Assembly: GCA_937898095.1 (NCBI GenBank)
Contig: CALDKR010000239.1
Span: 1-5,196, forward strand
Origin: an uncultured Rhodoluna sp.
GTDB lineage: Bacteria; Actinomycetota; Actinomycetes; Actinomycetales; Microbacteriaceae
Reading direction: 5' to 3'
Length of the DNA: 5,196 bases
The notes below the pieces were generated by a model. The model made no database searches. It was not told the DNA's origin and saw nothing but the letters and a program-made list of their open reading frames with translations. The position numbers and the translations under genes are program-made. Numbering within the stretch: the stretch's first letter is position 1; each line of letters starts with the position of its first letter. Shown here one piece after another: positions 1 to 5,182 of the stretch.

Positions 1-1
1 G

Positions 2-637
2 GTCGCCAATGGCTATTCACCAGCCGATGAGTGGCGACCGGTTTCGATGGTCGGCAGATATTTGAACGATTCAGTGTTTTTAGTTCGAAATCGCCCAAAT
101 AACGGCAACCCCGGATTCATTGAGCTAGTGCCGTTTCTAACTGAAGGTGGTCGGATTATTGCCGTCGATCGCGGCTGGCTGCCCACCGGAAACACGCAGG
201 ACTCCCCTGACTTGGTTCCGGCACCACTGAGCAATCAGCAGACCATCGTCGCTAGATTGCGAACTGCCGAGCCCGACTTGAATCGCGATGCACCCAAGGG
301 TCAATTGCCGACAATCAACCCAAAACTGATGTCAGCGCAACTCGCTGACGAATCGGGCTCAGTCGAAACAGATTTCTATGTTCGAATGAGCAGCGAGTCA
401 AAACAGGCCAGTCAAGAGCCTGATCAACTGGGCAAGCCAGCGCTCGATGAGGGAAACCACCTGAGCTATGCGATTCAGTGGATTGTCTTCGGAGTTATGG
501 CTTTTTTCGCTCTAGGTTGGGCGATAAGGCAAGAGCTTATCGCTCGCCGAGTTGCGACCGAAGCCGGATTTGTTCCTAAGCGTCGCAAAAAAGTCGGCGA
601 TGACGACAAGGCCTACGAAGATTCACTAATTAGCTAA
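2..637 (+). CDS. SURF1 family cytochrome oxidase biogenesis protein (C-terminal part, 5' truncated)
   Basis: This is a membrane protein that helps assemble the haem-copper cytochrome c oxidase (complex IV). The frame is open to the left edge, and the 15 codons before the first in-window Met (position 47) already read as SURF1 sequence (…DEWRPVS, then MVGRYL), so that Met is internal and the real start lies outside. Family hallmarks seen, numbered from that Met: the NRPNNGNPGF block at about 15-24, the VDRGWLPTG block at about 40-48, and near the C-terminus GNHLSYAIQW (about 136-145) leading into a hydrophobic segment at about 140-160, the second transmembrane helix of SURF1 proteins. A charged cytoplasmic tail rich in Lys/Arg and then Asp/Glu follows. 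The N-terminal transmembrane helix expected of the family is missing with the 5' end. The gene converges on the ABC-F gene and its stop lies inside that gene's end. Family assignment is firm; the exact oxidase partner is not visible. Confidence 0.9.
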   Translation, partial: VANGYSPADEWRPVSMVGRYLNDSVFLVRNRPNNGNPGFIELVPFLTEGGRIIAVDRGWLPTGNTQDSPDLVPAPLSNQQTIVARLRTAEPDLNRDAPKGQLPTINPKLMSAQLADESGSVETDFYVRMSSESKQASQEPDQLGKPALDEGNHLSYAIQWIVFGVMAFFALGWAIRQELIARRVATEAGFVPKRRKKVGDDDKAYEDSLIS

Positions 638-2228
638 GCGCAATTAGATCGGCGTATCCCTGGTTCCAGTGGTCTTCAACGCCATCAGGCAAAATCAAAA
701 CACGTTCGGGGTTTAGGGCCTCAACCGCACCGACGTCGTGAGAGACCAAGACCACTGCACCGGTGAAAGAATCGAGGGCCCTGAGAATCTCTTCGCGGCT
801 AGCTGGGTCAAGGTTGTTAGTTGGCTCGTCAAGCAGCAAAACGTTAGCCGATGAGACCACGAGCGATGCAAGCGCCAAACGAGTCTTTTCGCCACCGCTT
901 AGCACTCCGGCAGGCTTGTTTACGTCGTCGCCGCTGAACAAAAACGAGCCCAAAACTTTTCTTGCATCGGTGTCGGCGAGTTGAGGTGCAGCCTCTTGCA
1001 TGTTTTGCAAGACAGTCTTCGACACATCAAGCGTTTCATGCTCTTGAGCGAAGTATCCAATTTTTAGCCCGTGACCGGGTTCGATTGAACCGGTGTCCGG
1101 CTTATCAATGCCCGCAAGCATGCGAAGAAGTGTGGTTTTGCCGGCACCGTTTAGGCCAATGATTACGACCTTCGAGCCCTTATCGATTGCCAAATCAACT
1201 GCGGTGAAAATCTCGAGTGAGCCATAGCTCTTGCTCAGGTTTTTAGCCATCAGGGGGGTTCGACCACACGGGGCCGGATCAGGGAACTTAATGCGAGCTA
1301 CTCGGTCTTGTTCGCGAACTTCATCAAGCCCGGTTAGAAGCTTTTCGGCTCGGCGAATCATTTGCTGGGCAGCTACCGCCTTGGTCGCTTTGGCTCCAAA
1401 TTTTGCAGCCTGAAGCTGCAAAGTCGCAGCCTTCTTTTCGGCGTTGGTGCGCTCGCGCTTGCGGCGCTCTTCGTCAGCCTCGCGCTGCTTCTGATAGGCA
1501 CGCCAACCCATGTTGTAGACATCGATGACGCCACGCATGGCGTCGAGATAGAACACGCGGTTGACGGTTTCTTCAACTAGGTAAACGTCGTGGCTAATCA
1601 CGATTAAGCCACCCTGATAGCCCTTCAAGAATTCGCGCAGCCAAACCACCGAATCGGCATCAAGGTGGTTGGTCGGTTCATCGAGAATCATGGTTTCAGC
1701 ATCAGAGAACAAAATGCGGGCGAGTTCGATGCGGCGACGCTGACCACCGGAGAGGGTTTTTAACGGCTGATTGAGCACCTGCTCCTTTAACCCTAGGTTG
1801 TTGGCAATTGCCGCGGCTTGCGCTTCAGCTGCGTATCCCCCGCCGCCTTCAAATCGATCCTGAAGTTTGGCATAGCGAACCATTGCGGCGTCATAAATTT
1901 TTTCGTCAACGCTGGCCATGTCGAGCGATGCCTGCTCCATCTGAAGCAAAATATCGCCCAAGCCGCGGGCATTCAAAATTCGAGTGCGAGCCAACTCTTC
2001 TGGGTCACCGGTGCGAGGGTCCTGCGGAAGATATCCAATTTCGCCATGCTTTTCGACCGAGCCCTCTGAAGGTTGACCGTCACCGGCGAGCACTTTGGTC
2101 AAAGTTGTTTTGCCCGCACCGTTGCGGCCAACCAGACCAATTTTGTCGCCCTTATCAACTCGAAAGTTCACGCCAGACATCAAAACGCGAGCGCCAATTC
2201 GAATCTCTAGATCGCGCACGTTAATCAT
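630..2228 (-). CDS. ABC-F family ATP-binding protein (ribosome-associated translation factor type)
   Basis: A complete 532-residue soluble protein with two ABC ATPase domains in one chain and no membrane segments, the ABC-F architecture. Domain 1 has Walker A GRNGAGKT (34-41), signature LSGGQ (159-163), Walker B/D-loop ILDEPTNHLD (181-190) and H-switch SHD (212-214). A highly charged Lys/Arg/Glu/Ala-rich linker (about 245-310) fits the ribosomal P-site tRNA interaction motif. Domain 2 has Walker A GLNGAGKT (358-365), LSGGE (443-447), DEPTNNLD (467-474) and SHD (496-498). ABC-F proteins bind the ribosomal E site; some tune elongation (EttA-like) and some protect against ribosome-targeting antibiotics. 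Nothing here decides between these, so no symbol is given. The ATG at 2228 is preceded by TGGAG (2236-2240) at 7-nt spacing, which supports the start. The gene stands alone: divergent from bioY and tail-to-tail with the SURF1 gene. Confidence 0.95.
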   Translation of the reverse strand: MINVRDLEIRIGARVLMSGVNFRVDKGDKIGLVGRNGAGKTTLTKVLAGDGQPSEGSVEKHGEIGYLPQDPRTGDPEELARTRILNARGLGDILLQMEQASLDMASVDEKIYDAAMVRYAKLQDRFEGGGGYAAEAQAAAIANNLGLKEQVLNQPLKTLSGGQRRRIELARILFSDAETMILDEPTNHLDADSVVWLREFLKGYQGGLIVISHDVYLVEETVNRVFYLDAMRGVIDVYNMGWRAYQKQREADEERRKRERTNAEKKAATLQLQAAKFGAKATKAVAAQQMIRRAEKLLTGLDEVREQDRVARIKFPDPAPCGRTPLMAKNLSKSYGSLEIFTAVDLAIDKGSKVVIIGLNGAGKTTLLRMLAGIDKPDTGSIEPGHGLKIGYFAQEHETLDVSKTVLQNMQEAAPQLADTDARKVLGSFLFSGDDVNKPAGVLSGGEKTRLALASLVVSSANVLLLDEPTNNLDPASREEILRALDSFTGAVVLVSHDVGAVEALNPERVLILPDGVEDHWNQGYADLIALS

Positions 2229-2294
2229 CTGAATGCTCCAAAAACTGGGATGGATTTTGTCGCAAATGTCAGGCGACCACCAAAACGCCTAGTC

Positions 2295-2300
2295 TACAAT
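2295..2300 (+). promoter_or_regulatory. Probable -10 box for bioY transcription, leaderless spacing
   Basis: TACAAT matches the sigma-70 family consensus TATAAT at 5 of 6 positions. The six bases after it (CGCCTT) run directly into an ATG at 2307, the arrangement TANNNT-N6-ATG that in actinobacteria marks transcripts starting at the start codon itself. No good -35 is visible at 16-18 nt spacing (the 17-nt position reads GGCGAC), which is common for actinobacterial promoters. The transcription start near 2307 is inferred. Confidence 0.55.
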
Positions 2301-2306
2301 CGCCTT

Positions 2307-2330
2307 ATGTCTTTGCGCCCCGCGAAGTAG
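2307..2330 (+). CDS. Possible leaderless seven-codon leader peptide ahead of bioY
   Basis: An ATG placed 6 nt after the TACAAT box opens a frame encoding MSLRPAK and ends with TAG, 25 nt before the TTG start of bioY and in a different frame from it. If transcription starts at this ATG, the bioY mRNA would carry this mini-ORF at its 5' end, and translation of bioY could depend on termination and reinitiation. The peptide has no run of a single amino acid that would suggest classical attenuation. It may equally be chance sequence in an ordinary 49-nt 5' UTR. Confidence 0.3.
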   Translation: MSLRPAK

Positions 2331-2355
2331 CAACCTTTAGTAGAGAGATATTGAG

Positions 2356-2940
2356 TTGTCACTAACCCTAAGCACCCGCCCAACCATCGTTGACCGTTTT
2401 GTTCCTAAGAGCATTGCAGCTGATGTCGCCCTTATCGCTGGCGGTGCGGCTCTAACTGCAGCTGCGGCGCAAATCCAGATTCCAATGATTCCGGTTCCAA
2501 TCACCGGCCAGACTTTCGCAGTTCTTCTAGTTGGTGCCGCGCTTGGCCTCAACCGCGCTGCTCTTTCAATGGTGCTCTATGTAATTCTTGGTGTCGCTGG
2601 CCTGCCAGTTTTCACCGGTGCTAAGGCATTTGTTGCTGGTGGTCCGACCATGGGTTATCTCGCAGGTTTCATCGCGGCAGCTGCTCTAGTTGGATTCCTT
2701 TCGCAGCGTCAGTGGGACCGCAAGTGGTTCAGTGTCATCGGTTCATTCGTAGCCGGAAACTTGGTCATCTATGCATTTGGCTTGACCTGGCTTTCAGTTT
2801 TCTTGGGCACCGTAGGTGCTCCAAACGACCTAGTTTCAACATTGAACGCAGGGATGATTCCGTTCCTAGCCGGAGATGCAATCAAGATCGCACTAGCTGC
2901 AATTGTCTTGCCTTCAGCCTGGAAGCTAATCAAGCGCTAA
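2356..2940 (+). CDS. bioY: BioY, biotin-binding S component of an ECF transporter
   Basis: A 194-residue, strongly hydrophobic integral membrane protein with about six predicted transmembrane helices; BioY captures biotin for uptake by the energy-coupling factor (ECF) machinery. Family landmarks seen: IPVPITGQTFAVLL at about residues 46-59 (the conserved P-V-P-x-T-x-Q-T segment), then YVILGVAGLPVF in the next helices, GGPTMGYLAGF (about 94-104), and near the C-terminus PFLAGDAIKIALAA (the G-D-x-x-K motif). Full length fits the family (about 180-200). The start is TTG at 2356: an in-frame TAG at 2341-2343 closes the frame upstream, with no ATG, GTG or other TTG between, and the next Met is deep inside the conserved core. 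The ribosome binding site is weak (AGAGAGA at 2342-2348). The ATPase and T components (BioM/BioN or shared EcfA/EcfT) are not in the window; no other gene follows before the terminator, so the transcript looks monocistronic. Confidence 0.93.
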   Translation: MSLTLSTRPTIVDRFVPKSIAADVALIAGGAALTAAAAQIQIPMIPVPITGQTFAVLLVGAALGLNRAALSMVLYVILGVAGLPVFTGAKAFVAGGPTMGYLAGFIAAAALVGFLSQRQWDRKWFSVIGSFVAGNLVIYAFGLTWLSVFLGTVGAPNDLVSTLNAGMIPFLAGDAIKIALAAIVLPSAWKLIKR

Positions 2941-2951
2941 ATAGCTCAAGC

Positions 2952-2983
2952 AAAAACCCCACCGAACTGTCGGTGGGGTTTTT
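2952..2983. terminator. Bidirectional rho-independent terminator between bioY and the suf operon
   Basis: A perfect 14-bp inverted repeat, left arm 2952-2965 (AAAAACCCCACCGA) and right arm 2970-2983, with a 4-nt loop ACTG. The GC-rich core (CCCCACCG paired with CGGTGGGG) is flanked by A5 on the left and T5 on the right, so each strand gives a stem followed by a U-tract. On the plus strand the tract continues as TTTTTCTTTT, making it stronger for bioY. It sits 11 nt after the bioY stop and 14 nt beyond the stop of the opposing sufT-like gene, so it can end both transcripts. Confidence 0.93.
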
Positions 2984-2997
2984 CTTTTGAGTCTGAT

Positions 2998-3324
2998 TTA
3001 GATTGAGAAACCGATCGCGCGCATTTGCTCTTTGCCGTCTTCGGTAATTTTCTCTGGGCCCCACGGCGGCATCCACACCCAGTTGATTCGAAACGCCTCG
3101 GTGATGCCATCGAGCGCCTGGGCGGTCTGTTCTTCAATTACATCGGTCAGTGGGCAGCCGGCCGAGGTTAGTGTGGCATTGACTAGCAGCGAGCCATCAT
3201 CAGCGATTTGCAGACCATAAATCAACCCAAGGTCGACGATGTTCACGCCGATTTCTGGGTCGATGACGTCTTTTAGCGCCTCGATGACTCGGTCGTAGTA
3301 TTCAGGCTCTAGCTCAGTTGGCAT
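2998..3324 (-). CDS. sufT: Metal-sulfur cluster assembly factor, DUF59/MIP18 family (SufT-like)
   Basis: A complete 108-residue soluble protein of the MIP18/DUF59 family, whose members (SufT, PaaD-like, the eukaryotic CIA protein) aid maturation or delivery of Fe-S clusters. Seen in the sequence: V-I-D-P-E-I-G (20-26) and DLGLIYG (31-37), the typical N-terminal signature; TSAGCPLTD (53-61) with the conserved Cys57 implicated in the family's function; and a C-terminal MPPWGPEKIT segment (85-94) ending in an MRAIGF stretch. It is the last gene of the suf operon. Its ATG abuts the sufC stop with no gap (TAAATG), with GAAGG (3330-3334) inside the end of sufC as the ribosome binding site at 5 nt. 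The symbol rests on family plus context: it is a short single-domain form without the N-terminal extensions some SufT proteins carry. Confidence 0.88.
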   Translation of the reverse strand: MPTELEPEYYDRVIEALKDVIDPEIGVNIVDLGLIYGLQIADDGSLLVNATLTSAGCPLTDVIEEQTAQALDGITEAFRINWVWMPPWGPEKITEDGKEQMRAIGFSI

Positions 3325-4077
3325 TTAGGCCTTCACGTAGCGGTCGTAGCCCTCAGCCTCTAGGCGCTCGGCTAGCTCAGGGCCGCCCTCTTCAGCAACC
3401 TTGCCGTTCACGAAGACGTGAACGAAGTCTGGCTTGATGTAGCGAAGGATGCGGGTGTAGTGAGTGATTAGTAGCAAGCCGAAACCGTTGCTCTCTTTGG
3501 CTCGATTTACGCCCTCTGAAACAATCTTTAGGGCGTCAACGTCGAGGCCTGAGTCGGTTTCGTCAAGCACTGCAAACTTTGGCTTTAGCAGCTCAAGCTG
3601 CAGAATCTCGTGACGTTTCTTTTCTCCGCCCGAGAAGCCTTCGTTTACGTTACGCTCAGTGAAGCTTGGGTCCATGCGAAGGTTCTCCATCGCCGAACGC
3701 ATGTCTTTGATCCAGTTTCGAAGCGCTGGTGCCTCGCCGCTGACCGCAGTTTTTGCAGTGCGCAAGAAGTTTGAGACCGAGACGCCAGGAATCTCGACTG
3801 GGTATTGCATAGCCAGGAACACGCCCGCACGAGCACGCTCATCGACAGACATTTCAAGCACGTCTTCACCGTCAAGCAAAATCTCACCCTCGGTCACGGT
3901 GTATTTCGGGTGACCTGCAATTGTGTAGGCAAGTGTTGACTTGCCAGAACCGTTAGGACCCATGATTGCGTGGCTCTCGCCGCTGCGAATGGTGAGGTCT
4001 ACGCCCTTGAGAATTTCTTTCGTGCCCTGATCGGTTTCGACAGTGACGTGCAGGTTCTTGATTTCTAGAGTTGCCAT
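3325..4077 (-). CDS. sufC: SufC, ATPase of the SufBCD Fe-S cluster scaffold
   Basis: A 250-residue ABC-type ATPase that binds SufB and SufD and powers Fe-S cluster assembly in the cytoplasm; it is not a transporter. Motifs: Walker A GPNGSGKST (40-48), Q-loop Gln91 in AMQYPVEIPG, signature FSGGEKKR (148-155), Walker B with the SufC hallmark LDETDSGLD (171-179), and H-loop THYTRIL (205-211). Length matches the family. The start is set at the ATG at 4077 (MATLEIKNL…), which is where SufC homologues begin and which follows a purine-rich GAAAGAAG (4081-4088). An upstream in-frame ATG at 4125 would add 16 residues overlapping the end of the Rieske gene and is unlikely. The gap to the upstream Rieske gene is 16 nt, and the TAA stop directly abuts the ATG of the sufT-like gene. 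Confidence 0.96.
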   Translation of the reverse strand: MATLEIKNLHVTVETDQGTKEILKGVDLTIRSGESHAIMGPNGSGKSTLAYTIAGHPKYTVTEGEILLDGEDVLEMSVDERARAGVFLAMQYPVEIPGVSVSNFLRTAKTAVSGEAPALRNWIKDMRSAMENLRMDPSFTERNVNEGFSGGEKKRHEILQLELLKPKFAVLDETDSGLDVDALKIVSEGVNRAKESNGFGLLLITHYTRILRYIKPDFVHVFVNGKVAEEGGPELAERLEAEGYDRYVKA

Positions 4078-4093
4078 GATCTTCTTTCGGTGG

Positions 4094-4408
4094 CTATTCA
4101 GCGTCGATTTCGAGATAAATCTCATCGTTGTCGATGATTACCTCATAGGTTGCTACGGGTTCAAATGCCGGAAGCGTGAGTGCCGCACCGGTGTCGAGTG
4201 AGAATTTTGCGCCGTGGGCCCAGCACTCGATGGTGTCGCCATCGACGAAGCCCTCGCTCAGTGAGATTTCGCCGTGTGAACACTTGTCATCAATAGCTCT
4301 AACTTCGCCAGCTTTGGTGCGAACGATTGCAATCGCAAGGTCGCCGACCTTTACGCGAATGGCCTTGCCTGGCTTGATGTCAGCCACAGGGCAGATTCGA
4401 ATTGCCAT
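4094..4408 (-). CDS. Small Rieske-type [2Fe-2S] ferredoxin in the suf operon
   Basis: A complete 104-residue single-domain Rieske protein, usually annotated as 'non-heme iron oxygenase ferredoxin subunit'. The cluster ligands form C-x-H-x16-C-x2-H: Cys43 and His45 in CSHGEISL, Cys62 and His65 in CWAHGAKFSLDTG. Two Cys and two His would hold one [2Fe-2S] cluster. There is no signal peptide or membrane helix, so it is cytoplasmic and unlike the Rieske subunit of the bc1 complex. No oxygenase or ferredoxin reductase lies nearby. Its place between sufD and sufC, a recurrent actinobacterial arrangement, argues for a role linked to Fe-S assembly (electron supply, or a client or carrier) rather than aromatic ring oxidation, but that role is inference. 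The ATG overlaps the sufD stop by 1 nt (TAATG) and has a strong ribosome binding site. Confidence 0.92.
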   Translation of the reverse strand: MAIRICPVADIKPGKAIRVKVGDLAIAIVRTKAGEVRAIDDKCSHGEISLSEGFVDGDTIECWAHGAKFSLDTGAALTLPAFEPVATYEVIIDNDEIYLEIDAE

Positions 4409-5182
4409 TAGTTGGCGCTCCTTTCAAGCTCAGCCTCGATGGCGGCGGTGAGCCTGGTTTCGATTTCTTCAACACCAATTTGCTGAATGATCTCGTTCAA
4501 GAACCCGCGAACCACAAGGCGGCGTGCCTCAGACTCGTTGATTCCGCGAGCCTGCAGATAAAACAGCTGCTCGTCATCGAATCGACCACTGGCGCTAGCG
4601 TGGCCAGCGCCCTCGATTTTGCCGGTTTCAATCTCTAGGTTTGGCACCGAGTCAGCACGCGCACCATCGGTCAACAGCAGGTTGCGATTCAGCTCGTATG
4701 TCTGAGTGCCTTCAGCGGCCATGCGAATCAGAACATCGCCCACCCATACGGTTTGTGCTTTGTCGCCCTGCAACGCACCTTTGTATTTCACATCTGACTT
4801 GCAGTTTGGCACTGCGTGGTCGACATAGAGTCGGTGCTCCATGTATTGACCCTGATCGGCGAAATAGAGACCGAGCAGTTCAACCTCGCCGCCCGGTGCT
4901 GTGAACTCTGCCGACGGGGTGACTCGCAGGGTTTTGCCGCCGAGGCTAACCACAACGTGTTTGAGCTTTGAATTGCGGCCCAGCTTGGCAAATTGCGCCG
5001 AGGTGTGCGCGCTCTTGGCGCTCCAGTCTTGAATGCTGATGACGGTTAGATTTGCTTCATCGCCGACCAGAATTTCAACGTTCTCGCCGAAGTTGGCATC
5101 GCCCTTGTGGTCGAGAATAACGACTGCGTTTGAGTGCGGCTTGGCATCGATGATGGTGTGCATTGCTGCCGGCTCGAATGAT
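4408..5182 (-). CDS. sufD: SufD, Fe-S cluster assembly scaffold subunit (5' truncated at contig end)
   Basis: The C-terminal roughly 257 residues of SufD, partner of SufB and SufC in the cytoplasmic SufBC2D scaffold. The β-helix core and C-terminal domain are recognisable: APGGEVELLGLYFADQGQ (about 89-106, numbered from the Met at 5163), VDHAVPNCKSDVKYKGAL (114-131), TVWVGDVLIR (138-147), NRNLLLTDGARADSVPNLEI (159-178), GHASASGRFDDEQLFYLQARGI (187-208). His188 in GHAS probably corresponds to the SufB-facing His360 of E. coli SufD; this alignment is by eye. The Met at 5163 is not the start: the frame stays open upstream and the preceding residues (SFEPAA) read as normal SufD. About 130-150 N-terminal residues are missing relative to typical actinobacterial SufD. 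Beyond 5182 the frame continues only through adapter-derived bases. Its stop overlaps the Rieske start. Confidence 0.93.
4418..4425 (-). promoter_or_regulatory. Strong ribosome binding site for the Rieske ferredoxin gene
   Basis: GAAAGGAG on the minus strand lies 9 nt upstream of the ATG at 4408, inside the last codons of sufD. It is the best Shine-Dalgarno match in the window and fixes the start of the Rieske gene despite the 1-nt overlap with sufD. It suggests the small ferredoxin may be made at a higher level than its neighbours, which is inference. Confidence 0.75.

Larger units (their letters stand above)
2229..2355. promoter_or_regulatory. Divergent intergenic control region between the ABC-F gene and bioY
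   Basis: This 127-bp spacer must hold the start signals for both flanking genes, which point away from each other. On the minus strand I see the Shine-Dalgarno TGGAG (2236-2240) for the ABC-F gene but no convincing -35/-10 pair. On the plus strand there is a clear -10 (2295-2300), a mini-ORF (2307-2330) and a weak purine-rich AGAGAGA (2342-2348) ahead of the bioY TTG. A short inverted repeat AGGCG-N10-CGCCT (2271-2290) lies directly upstream of the -10. I found no BioQ-like or BirA-like biotin operator and no riboswitch-like fold. Confidence 0.6.

Noticed and set aside
1808..2224. 138-codon open frame on the plus strand
   Set aside because: It lies wholly antisense to the first ATPase domain of the ABC-F gene, and its Arg/Pro/Cys-rich composition and lack of any recognisable domain mark it as a shadow of that gene.
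2229..2355. Riboswitch or biotin-repressor operator upstream of bioY
   Set aside because: The spacer is short, no extended base-paired aptamer is visible, and I could not find the TGAAC-type BioQ palindrome or a BirA-like long inverted repeat.
2712..2990. 92-codon plus-strand frame overlapping the end of bioY and the terminator
   Set aside because: It overlaps conserved BioY residues in another frame and reads through the terminator hairpin, so it cannot be a real gene.
4078..4125. Longer SufC starting at the in-frame ATG at 4125
   Set aside because: The extra 16 residues overlap the end of the Rieske gene, do not resemble SufC, and the ATG at 4077 gives the normal MATLEIKNL start with a purine-rich site ahead of it.
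4641..4904. 87-codon open frame on the plus strand inside sufD
   Set aside because: Antisense shadow of conserved SufD sequence; rich in Cys, His and Arg with no family resemblance and no ribosome binding site of note.
5161..5163. ATG at 5163 on the minus strand as the sufD start
   Set aside because: The frame stays open upstream, residues before it (SFEPAA) look like normal SufD, and a 251-residue SufD would lack its whole N-terminal third. The gene is truncated by the contig end.
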